Assembly: GCA_963773945.1 (NCBI GenBank) | Contig: CAVZDD010000005.1 | Coordinates: forward strand, 124,001 to 188,000 | Direction of reading: 5' to 3' | DNA from: JAKIWV01 sp963773945 | GTDB lineage: Archaea > Thermoplasmatota > Thermoplasmata > Lutacidiplasmatales > UBA184 | Length of the DNA: 64,000 bases | Shown: in pieces, positions 57,966-64,000 of the stretch | Layout of the letters: each line of letters starts with the position of its first letter | Numbering within the stretch: position 1 is the stretch's first letter | Program-made: the position numbers and the translations under genes | The notes under the pieces: generated by a model | Told to the model about the DNA's origin: nothing | Seen by the model: the letters and a program-made list of their open reading frames with translations, nothing else | Databases searched by the model: none

Positions 57966-58753
57966 GCGTCCATCCCGTGACCTTGGACGGAATCGGAACG
58001 GTCGATGTAACGGTCAACGACCGAGGCGAAGGCCGCCCGATCCTGCTCCTCCACGGCGGCGCTGGACCGCCCTCCGTCGCCGCGTTCGCTCCGTTGCTCG
58101 CCGACCGGCTTCGCGTCCACGTGTACACTCCCACGCATCCGGGCTTTGGGGGCGCTCCCCGACCGGATTGGCTGACCAGCGTCCCCCGGCTCGCCGAGGT
58201 CTATGCCCGATTGTTGACCGTTCTGGACCTCCGCGACGTCGTGGTCATCGGGAATTCCATCGGCGGCTGGATTGCCGCGGAGCTCGCGCTGGTCGACCGG
58301 GGCCGGGTCCGTCAGCTCGTTCTGGTGGACGCCGGGGGGATCGTCGTCGACGGTCACCCTCCCGTGGACATTTTCTCCCTTTCCCCGGAGGAACTCTCCC
58401 AGCTGAGCTTCCACAACCCCGCCGCCTTCCGTATCGACCCCACGAAGATGTCCGACCAACAGAAGGCCGGCATGGCCGCGAACCGGGTGGCCCTGGCCGT
58501 GTACGGAGGCCGCCCCTCCATCGGGGACCCTTCCCTCCGAGGCCGCCTCCAGAAGGTCGAAGTCCCGACCCTCGTGCTCTGGGGGGAAAGCGACGGGGTC
58601 TATCCCCCGGAGTACGGCCGGGCGTATGCCGCGGCCATTCCCCATGCCGAGTTCCAGCTCCTGCCCCAAACGGGCCACGTCCCCCAGATGGAGACGCCCG
58701 AAGCGCTGCTCACGGCGATCCAAAAATTCCTCGAGGCCCCCGCGGCCCCCTAG
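57962..58753 (+). CDS. Alpha/beta hydrolase
   Basis: 263 aa. Oxyanion-hole region LLLHGGAGPP, nucleophile elbow VVIGNSIGGWIA (Ser in GNSIG), acid in LVLWGESDGVYPPEYG and catalytic His in LLPQTGHVPQMETPEALL. The fold covers esterases, epoxide hydrolases and C-C hydrolases; the substrate is unknown. Its promoter shares the operator with the divergent HxlR regulator, so it is probably induced by a small molecule sensed by HxlR (inference). Confidence 0.88.
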   Translation: MSVHPVTLDGIGTVDVTVNDRGEGRPILLLHGGAGPPSVAAFAPLLADRLRVHVYTPTHPGFGGAPRPDWLTSVPRLAEVYARLLTVLDLRDVVVIGNSIGGWIAAELALVDRGRVRQLVLVDAGGIVVDGHPPVDIFSLSPEELSQLSFHNPAAFRIDPTKMSDQQKAGMAANRVALAVYGGRPSIGDPSLRGRLQKVEVPTLVLWGESDGVYPPEYGRAYAAAIPHAEFQLLPQTGHVPQMETPEALLTAIQKFLEAPAAP

Positions 58754-58770
58754 GGGCCCGGGCCCGGGGC

Positions 58771-58941
58771 TCAGTTGGCCGGAACGCCGGCGTGGACTTC
58801 GACGTTTTCGGGTCGGGTGTCGAGGCCGAAGCGAGCGAGGGCGGACAGGCTGCGGTCGAGGGGCTCTTCCTTCGGTCGGACGATGACGAGGTCGAGGTGG
58901 GCGACGCGGATGTGGTTCGGCCAGACGTGAATCTGTTTCAT
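58771..58941 (-). CDS. 56-aa conserved-looking small protein
   Basis: ATG 58941 to TGA 58771 encodes a clean small protein: MKQIHVWPNHIRVAHLDLVI then VRPKEEPLDRSLSALARFGL and DTRPENVEVHAGVPAN. The alternation of strands and a helix looks real, and codon third positions are GC-rich as in the neighbours. No family recognised. It lies convergent to the hydrolase (17 nt apart), below the usual size cut-off of gene finders. Confidence 0.55.
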   Translation of the reverse strand: MKQIHVWPNHIRVAHLDLVIVRPKEEPLDRSLSALARFGLDTRPENVEVHAGVPAN

Positions 58942-59058
58942 ATTCTATAATGTGCGTCGAAAGCATTTGAGCGATGCGTACGGCGTGCAACTAAATTTTC
59001 CGAACCCCAGTTCGCCGACGGAAATTTCAATGCCTCGTGGTATCGCATAGCGCGATGG

Positions 59059-59077
59059 CCTCGGAGGATCTCCGAGG
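59059..59077 (-). terminator. Hairpin downstream of the MFS exporter
   Basis: CCTCGGAG-GAT-CTCCGAGG forms an 8-bp stem 27 nt after the MFS stop. A second small palindrome, ATCGC-ATAGC-GCGAT, follows at 59042-59056. The stretch 58942-59103 otherwise has no gene. Confidence 0.35.
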
Positions 59078-59103
59078 GAAATCTTGCGATTTTCGTACTC
59101 GAC

Positions 59104-60396
59104 TCAACCCCCCGGTGTGGGGGCCGGCGATGGCGGCGGAGAATACCCGAGTCGCCAGAGCGCTCGGGGAACCAGGAACACGAGTCCAGCCACGAACCAT
59201 CCCACCCCCGCGATGAGGTAGGTCTCGCCGATCCCGACATCGGCGATCAGCACGCCTCCCAGGATCGTTCCCACGGGGATGATGACCCAGCTTCCAAGTC
59301 CATCGATGCCGAAGTACCGCCCCTGCATCTCCGTCGGCACGACCAGCTGGGCGAGCGTGAGCCACGACGTGCCGGCGAACGCGCTGGCCATTCCGATGGC
59401 GAACACGAGCGCCAAGGCGAGGGCCGTCGCCGGGAAGAGGGCGAGGACGATCAAGAGGCCGGAAGCCACAACTCCGTAGAGAAGGACCCACGCCTTGCCG
59501 GCGTATCGCACTCCGCCCAGCCGGCCCACGAGCACCGCCCCGGCCCCGCTGCCGGCCACGTTCACGGCCAGCAGGGCGGCAAAGACGAGGGCCGAACCGT
59601 GCAGGAGTTCGGTGGCGTAGAACACGAGGAACGTTCCGAACACCGTCGAGAAGAAATTGAAGAACGTCGCCGAGATCGTCAGCTGGAACAACCCTGTACT
59701 CTGGTACAGCCACGCGAACCCCTCCCGGAGGTCCCCCGTGAAGCGTGCCCCGCGCCGTGCGCTCAGGGTGAGGGCCGAGAGCGCGCCGCGGTGGCGGGAG
59801 ATGAGCGTGATGAGTACTCCGGACACGAGGAAAGTGGCGCCCATCACCGCCACGCCGGGAATGGAGCCCAGCGTCACGATCAGAACGCCGCCCACCGACG
59901 CTCCCACGAATCCGGCCGCGTTGCGGGAAGCCCGGACCAGGCCGTTGGCGTCGGGAAGATCACGACCCCCGACGACCGCCGGGATGAACGCTTGCTCGGC
60001 GGGATTGAAGACCACGGTTAAAGTCGAGACGACGAACTCCTCGACCAGGATCGCCCCGAGGTTGAACCCGTACCGCACGAGGATGAGTACCAGGATGAAC
60101 GTCATCGCGGCGCGAGCGAAATCGGAGATGATCATCAGCGTCCGCCGGTCGTACCGGTCGACGAGCGTTCCGCCGATCAGGCTGAACGCAATGCCAGCGG
60201 TAATCCCGACGACCCCGAGATAGGCAATGTCGATTGACGAATGCGTGTTGACGAAGATCAGCCAGACGAGGCAGACCTGGGCCGCCGTCGAGCCCAGCAC
60301 GGAGGCGACGCCGGCCGAGAACAGCTTGACAAACGGTGCGTTGCGGAACAGGGCCCGGTAGGTGGCGCCGGCGTCCGGCGTGGCCGCTGTGGACAC
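59104..60396 (-). CDS. MFS exporter (EntS/MFS_3-like)
   Basis: 430 aa from a GTG at 60396, 12 hydrophobic helices. FRNAPFVKLFSAGVASVLGS opens helix 1, and the GGTLVDRYDRRTLMIISDFA loop between helices 2 and 3 with its RxDRR pattern is typical of MFS_3 drug or siderophore exporters; the FNPAEQAFIPAVVGGRDLPD and ANGL text and the second-half VLVGRLGGVRYAGKAWV loop agree. The cargo is unknown. It is co-directional with and 51 nt downstream of the monooxygenase-like gene. Confidence 0.85.
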   Translation of the reverse strand: MSTAATPDAGATYRALFRNAPFVKLFSAGVASVLGSTAAQVCLVWLIFVNTHSSIDIAYLGVVGITAGIAFSLIGGTLVDRYDRRTLMIISDFARAAMTFILVLILVRYGFNLGAILVEEFVVSTLTVVFNPAEQAFIPAVVGGRDLPDANGLVRASRNAAGFVGASVGGVLIVTLGSIPGVAVMGATFLVSGVLITLISRHRGALSALTLSARRGARFTGDLREGFAWLYQSTGLFQLTISATFFNFFSTVFGTFLVFYATELLHGSALVFAALLAVNVAGSGAGAVLVGRLGGVRYAGKAWVLLYGVVASGLLIVLALFPATALALALVFAIGMASAFAGTSWLTLAQLVVPTEMQGRYFGIDGLGSWVIIPVGTILGGVLIADVGIGETYLIAGVGWFVAGLVFLVPRALWRLGYSPPPSPAPTPGG

Positions 60397-60447
60397 GAAC
60401 CCCCCCAGCGACCGGGCGCTATACGGAGTGCGCCCGGATCCGGCGCC

Positions 60448-60747
60448 TCAGTCGTGGAGGAGCCGGTTGACGCTGGCCGGGCCACTGAGCAGGCGGTTGA
60501 GGCGTCCCTGGATGCCGCCGGCCAACGCTTGCCGGTGGTAGGCGTCCTCGGTCTCCTTCGCGTCCCGCGCATCGGCATACGTCGTGACGACGACGTACCG
60601 GTGCGGCGTATCGAGCGCCGCGCCGACGAAGATCCCCTTGAGCCGGGCACGGTCCTTCACGAACCGGACATATTCCTCGAGTAGGCGCTGCCCCTCAGGC
60701 TCCATTCCGGGTCGGAAGTCGTACGTTCCTACGGTCGTGATTGCCAT
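60448..60747 (-). CDS. Antibiotic biosynthesis monooxygenase/NIPSNAP-like small protein
   Basis: 99 aa from ATG 60747, with GGGAGG at a 7-nt spacing. It has the ferredoxin-like pattern of dimeric alpha/beta barrels: TTVGTYDFRPGMEPEGQRLL then EEYVRFVKDR, a strand GIFVGAALDTPHRYVVVTTY and a C-terminal helix. Members include quinol monooxygenases and stress-response proteins; catalytic residues are not diagnosable here. Possibly an operon with the MFS exporter. Confidence 0.7.
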   Translation of the reverse strand: MAITTVGTYDFRPGMEPEGQRLLEEYVRFVKDRARLKGIFVGAALDTPHRYVVVTTYADARDAKETEDAYHRQALAGGIQGRLNRLLSGPASVNRLLHD

Positions 60748-60829
60748 CTTTTACCTCCCGAGTGTCGCACCGGAGAGCGTGTTGTCGTCCCCCCGTTAAA
60801 GGTGACGTTCGAGCGGAATCCGGGGCCGC

Positions 60830-61729
60830 TCAGGAGGGACCCTGCACGACGGTGACGAGCCGGAAATACGCATCCGGCGCGAGGGATTCCGGGCGGAGCC
60901 GACTCCACTCTGTGGGCCACTCCGCCTGACGGACAAGATCCGCGACGGGTCGTGACTCCTGAAGCTGGGCGAGGGCCCGGGGGAGCAGGTTACCTAGTTG
61001 CTTGCGACGACTGGCGAACAGCGTGTCGAGGAGGGTTTCCAGGGCGGTTACGGAAGGCACGGGCAGCGGACCGCGACGCCGGTCGAAGGTGATGAGGCGG
61101 CCCTCGACTCGGGGTTCGGGGTAGAACGAGGTCGCCGGCACGCTCTGGTGGCTCTCGATGGTGCCGTACAGCGCCGCGAGAATGGAGATCCGACCGTAGG
61201 TCTTGGAGCCGGGGCCGGCGGCCAGGCGATCGCCCACCTCCTTCTGGACCAGCGCGACCACCCGGGGGATCGAACCTTGCACCCACCCCATAAGGAGCGG
61301 CGTGGCGATCGAGAAGGGCAGGTTGCCCACGACCACGCCCACCTTCGGGATCGGCTCGACCAGGGCGTCCCCTTCCACTACCGTCACCCGGTCCCCGAAA
61401 TGGTACCGGAGGAATGCGGCGAGGCGGGGATCCTTCTCGATCACGGTAAGGGGCCCGATGTCCCGGCGGACCAGCGCCCGGGTCAGGATGCCGAGTCCCC
61501 CGCCGACCTCGAGGACCGGTACGCCGGGGGTCGTGGCCACGAGCGCCGCCTCCGCGTCGGCCACGAAGGGGTCGGTCAGGAACGATTGGCCCCGCGACCT
61601 CGTCGGGGTAAGCTCGAGGCCCTCGAGCGCGGAGGCGACCTCGGCCGCGTTTCCGGGCACATGGGTGGGTCCGCGCCGGACCTTCCCCCGGTCAGGGGGC
61701 GACAAAGAGCCGGTACTTGTCCTCGGCAC
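60830..61729 (-). CDS. rsmA: 16S rRNA dimethyladenosine transferase
   Basis: 299 aa from the GTG at 61729; internal starts at 61705 (TTG) or 61660 (GTG) are equally possible since the first 25-30 residues are not conserved. RsmA motifs: SRGQSFLTDPFVADA, VLEVGGGLGILTRAL (SAM motif I), VIEKDPRLAAFL, VVEGDALVEP and catalytic VVGNLPFSIATPLL. It dimethylates two adjacent adenines near the 3' end of 16S rRNA. It overlaps the DUF655 gene by 38 nt (or less with a later start). Confidence 0.93.
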   Translation of the reverse strand: MPRTSTGSLSPPDRGKVRRGPTHVPGNAAEVASALEGLELTPTRSRGQSFLTDPFVADAEAALVATTPGVPVLEVGGGLGILTRALVRRDIGPLTVIEKDPRLAAFLRYHFGDRVTVVEGDALVEPIPKVGVVVGNLPFSIATPLLMGWVQGSIPRVVALVQKEVGDRLAAGPGSKTYGRISILAALYGTIESHQSVPATSFYPEPRVEGRLITFDRRRGPLPVPSVTALETLLDTLFASRRKQLGNLLPRALAQLQESRPVADLVRQAEWPTEWSRLRPESLAPDAYFRLVTVVQGPS

Positions 61730-62219
61730 CTTGGAGCTCCTGCACGATCCGCGCGACGATCAGCTTCTCGGGGTGCTTGACGTGGGTCCGTTCCTCGAGC
61801 GAGGCGAAGCTCTCGAACGGTCCGCGCCGGCGCTCCTCCACGATGGCCCACATGGTCTTCTTGCCGATCCCGGGGAGCAGTTCGAGCAGGTGGAACCGGC
61901 GCGAGACCGCCTCGGCCTGGTTGAAGAACTTGAGGAACCGGGCCGGGTCGGTGGTGACGATCTTCCCGAGGGCGATCGGGAGCTCCCGTTGCGCCTCGGC
62001 GGTCAGCTCGCCGAACGAGAGCCGGCGGCGTACGTGGTCGATCGGCGGCGCGAGGTTTCCCACGGGCAGGAGCGGGATCCGGTCCCCGATGACGAGGGCC
62101 GTACCGAGCTTCGGCAGGATCTCGAGGAGCTTGAGCTCCAGTTCGCCCAGCCCGAGGGCGACCGGCTCCTTATAGAAGCCCCGCTCGGTCGAGCGGCCCT
62201 GGGGCAGGTAGTCTAACAC
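61692..62219 (-). CDS. DUF655 family protein (archaeal RNA-linked, helix-hairpin-helix)
   Basis: 175 aa from the GTG at 62219. The conserved DUF655 start YAYVLDYLPQG continues upstream in frame (TETYAYVLDYLPQG), without an ATG/GTG/TTG, back to the rpoF stop, so the start is uncertain. An OB-like N-terminal part is followed by a helix-hairpin-helix LELLPGIGKKTMWAIVEERR and GPFESFASLEERTHVKHPEK. Across archaea it is linked to rpoF, L21e and rsmA, suggesting a role in RNA or ribosome maturation (family knowledge). Confidence 0.88.
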   Translation of the reverse strand: MLDYLPQGRSTERGFYKEPVALGLGELELKLLEILPKLGTALVIGDRIPLLPVGNLAPPIDHVRRRLSFGELTAEAQRELPIALGKIVTTDPARFLKFFNQAEAVSRRFHLLELLPGIGKKTMWAIVEERRRGPFESFASLEERTHVKHPEKLIVARIVQELQGAEDKYRLFVAP

Positions 62220-62252
62220 GTACGCGTAGGTTTCCGTGGGCGCTCCCCCCGA

Positions 62253-62567
62253 TCATTTGTGCTGAGCTACGATCTCAAGGAGGTGCGTCAGCTGCGCCTC
62301 TTCGAGGAACACGCGTTCTTTCGCAAACAGGAGACGGACCTCTTCGGGGTACTGGGGCAGGATGTCGGCGATCTTCACGGCCAGGGCGGCGTCGACGAAC
62401 GGCAGGGTGCGGAGCGCCTCCAGGAGCTTCGCGGTCTGTTCCGGGGTCAAGCGGGTGAAGGTCTCGGCGTGCTGGAGGGCCAGCTGCGCCTCGCGGGGGA
62501 GCGTGCGCAGGGCGGCCTCGTCGGAGAGGAGCTGCTTCACCGTGGCGAGCGGGACCGGATCAGGCAT
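62253..62567 (-). CDS. rpoF: RNA polymerase subunit F (Rpb4)
   Basis: 104 aa. It shows the Rpb4 helical plan: VKQLLSDEAALRTLPREAQL, then HAETFTRLTPEQTAKLLEAL and the HRDC-like end VKIADILPQYPEEVRLLFAK. It forms the RNA polymerase stalk with subunit E. ATG 62567 overlaps the L21e gene by 8 nt. It ends in TGA, after which the same frame continues into DUF655 text. Confidence 0.92.
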   Translation of the reverse strand: MPDPVPLATVKQLLSDEAALRTLPREAQLALQHAETFTRLTPEQTAKLLEALRTLPFVDAALAVKIADILPQYPEEVRLLFAKERVFLEEAQLTHLLEIVAQHK

Positions 62568-62874
62568 GCGCCCCCGCGTCCGGGCCCGCCGGGATCAGGT
62601 GCACCGCGGTCGCGATCGCCTGTTTCCGCTTGTTTCCGTCCATGAATTCGACGAGGAAGGCCCGGCCCTGGCGGCGCACGACGGTGGCCACCCGGCCCTG
62701 GTACCGCGGGTGGGGCTGCCCGTGCGGGTCAGAGGCCTCGAGGCGGATGATGACCCGGGACCCGGGCTCGAACGTCTGCAGGAATTTGGTGACGGGAGGC
62801 ATTCCGCGCTCGCGCACCTCCTTCGTGAGCGTGCCGCGCGTGCGGGAGCGGAATCCCTTGGAACTCTTGACCAT
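62560..62874 (-). CDS. rpl21e: 50S ribosomal protein L21e
   Basis: 104 aa. Diagnostic text is MVKSSKGFRSRTRGTLTKEV, VTKFLQTFEPGSRVIIRLE, GQPHPRYQGRVATVVRRQGR and AFLVEFMDGNKRKQAIATAV with HLIP. Basic, small, cytoplasmic, part of the large subunit. ATG 62874 with 12 nt to the Pus10 stop. The C-terminus (AGPDAGAHA) is slightly extended. Confidence 0.96.
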   Translation of the reverse strand: MVKSSKGFRSRTRGTLTKEVRERGMPPVTKFLQTFEPGSRVIIRLEASDPHGQPHPRYQGRVATVVRRQGRAFLVEFMDGNKRKQAIATAVHLIPAGPDAGAHA

Positions 62875-62886
62875 CGATTGATTCTC

Positions 62887-64000
62887 CTATCCGGTACGGT
62901 CGTGGATCTCGAGTACGTCCAACGCCTCGACGGTTAAGGGTGCTCCGACCAGCTGGGACAGGTTGGGGTCGGTACGGCCGCCATCTCCTTCCACCCACTC
63001 CTTGATGTACGTCCCGCTCTCGGTGCGCAACTCGATCGTGAAGCGGTCCGCGGTCGACTCGACGAGACGCGCCGTCAAGATCCGACGCGCGCGAACGCGG
63101 TCGGCCCGGCGATGCGCCACGCGGGTCGGGGTCCGCTGGGCAATCGAGCGGCCCGCCACGACGGACAAGGCCTCATTAACTTTGGCATCCGAGGTTTCCC
63201 CCCGGACGATCACCCGGTAACTCTTCGTCGGCGTGGCCTCCTTGATCCGGACCACCTCGGCGCCGTCCGACCAGGCGAGCTCCCGGACCGCCACGCGCCC
63301 GGCCGCGCTCCGGTTGACTTCCGCCTCGAGGGCCGGCAGGTCGAGCGTCCGATGTTTGGGCCGGAGGACCTCCAGCACGAACGGCCGGCCGGTCCCGAGC
63401 ATCCGGGCGTTGATGTCCTCCCGGCCCATCCCGTGGAAACGGCTTCCTTCACCGCCCGAGGCCGTCAGGAATGGGGCGGCGACGACCTCCTCGACGCTCG
63501 ACGCGTAGGTCTTGCCGGTCCCCGCGCAAAAGTCGCAGCCGCGGCCCTGGCAGCGCCGGCACGGCCACCGCGTTTGAGGCAAGGTGCGGTCCTCCTTGAG
63601 GTAGCGGCCCCGGATGTAAAGCGGCAAGACCGTGACCTCGAGTCGCCCAGTAGGAAGGTCGGCCAGCAGAACGACATCGGGGAGGCTCGTGACGCCTTCG
63701 GCCCCGGCGACCTTCTCAACCCGCTTCCCCAATTCCCGGTTGAAGGCGGACCGAGCGCTCTCGCCCCAGCTCGTCCCGAACTCTCCCCACAGCGACTCCT
63801 CTCGGGCCAACCGTTCGGGGTCCCACCGGGACCCGCAATTGAACCGACGGAACTCCCGGCCCTCGGTAGCGGCCGCCACGCGCCCCAGCCAGACGTCCCA
63901 GCGGTTGAAGGCGCCGCCGCAGAGTTGGCAGGGTTGGGTCAGGACAGGGAGGGGGCGTCCGAGCGCCACCGCCAGATGATGGGCCCGTTCGGGATTGCTG
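62887..64000 (-). CDS. pus10: tRNA pseudouridine synthase Pus10 (5' end probably off window)
   Basis: The frame is open to the window edge, and text upstream of the GTG at 63969 (NPERAHHLAVALG) may still be protein, so I treat it as 5'-partial. Zinc-binding N-terminal CQLCGGAFNR, CRRCQGRGCDFC in the THUMP-containing half, and the catalytic Asp in GREDINARMLGTGRPFVLEV are present, followed by the FTIELRTESGTYIKEWVEGD motif that closes the pseudouridine synthase core. It makes pseudouridine 54 and 55 in archaeal tRNA. First gene of the L21e-RpoF-DUF655-RsmA cluster. Confidence 0.93.
   Translation of the reverse strand, partial: SNPERAHHLAVALGRPLPVLTQPCQLCGGAFNRWDVWLGRVAAATEGREFRRFNCGSRWDPERLAREESLWGEFGTSWGESARSAFNRELGKRVEKVAGAEGVTSLPDVVLLADLPTGRLEVTVLPLYIRGRYLKEDRTLPQTRWPCRRCQGRGCDFCAGTGKTYASSVEEVVAAPFLTASGGEGSRFHGMGREDINARMLGTGRPFVLEVLRPKHRTLDLPALEAEVNRSAAGRVAVRELAWSDGAEVVRIKEATPTKSYRVIVRGETSDAKVNEALSVVAGRSIAQRTPTRVAHRRADRVRARRILTARLVESTADRFTIELRTESGTYIKEWVEGDGGRTDPNLSQLVGAPLTVEALDVLEIHDRTG

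Noticed and set aside
57776..58990. Long minus-strand frame extending the HxlR gene to 58990
   Set aside because: It is antisense to the alpha/beta hydrolase, crosses both operators, and its composition mirrors the real gene.

Overview
The window reads as a high-GC archaeal chromosome, most likely a Thermoplasmatota lineage (inference). Directly visible archaeal markers are a thermosome, deoxyhypusine synthase, an aIF2-beta-type factor with a C-terminal TRAM domain, L21e, RpoF, a DUF655 protein, Pus10, a presenilin-like protease and tRNA-Lys(CUU). A thermopsin-family surface protein, PEGA-like repeats and S/T-rich secreted proteins with a C-terminal anchor point to Thermoplasmatota. Many promoters have a TATA box about 24-36 nt before the start codon, as expected for leaderless or short-leader mRNAs.

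Layout. 1-6.6 kb: metabolic genes (peptide-type ABC permease, a GabT/GabD-like aminotransferase and aldehyde dehydrogenase pair, two tandem amidohydrolases, a MetF-like protein). 6.5-16.5 kb: orphan DNA methylase, HAD hydrolase, thermopsin-like protein, GNAT, gamma-glutamyltransferase, kelch/PKD surface protein, third amidohydrolase. 16.6-23 kb: ZIP-like transporter coupled to an HTH plus ferritin-like regulator, VOC, SnoaL-like, MFS, IlvE, a frameshifted Dps and a GNAT. 23-27 kb: a tightly coupled, unrecognised three-gene operon. 27-31 kb: HIT protein, small secreted protein, VOC, O-methyltransferase, VapBC and tRNA-Lys.

31-46.3 kb: housekeeping block, mostly on the minus strand: deoxyhypusine synthase, presenilin-like protease, aIF2-beta/TRAM, HAD phosphatase, aldo/keto reductase, ValS, ABC-2 exporter (permease and ATPase), then LysS, an unknown protein and the thermosome. 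A small membrane protein, a double winged-helix regulator and a secreted protein lie on the plus strand between the exporter and LysS.

46.34-57.25 kb: accessory island. It holds a SWIM-domain DDE transposase, an AbrB-like regulator, a frameshifted MmeI-like restriction-modification protein, a four-gene operon with a PD-(D/E)XK nuclease and three unknown proteins, and small membrane, zinc-ribbon and RHH proteins. Clusters of a 12-bp motif (consensus TGTGARARWATC) sit at both edges, one of them over the transposase 3' end. 57.3-60.8 kb: HxlR regulator and alpha/beta hydrolase with matching operators, a 56-aa protein, MFS exporter and a monooxygenase-like protein. 60.8-64 kb: conserved Pus10-L21e-RpoF-DUF655-RsmA cluster.

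Three genes (dps, lysS and the MmeI-like gene) carry single-nucleotide frameshifts. Because lysS is essential, at least that one is probably a sequence error. All assignments come from reading motifs by eye; no database search was run.
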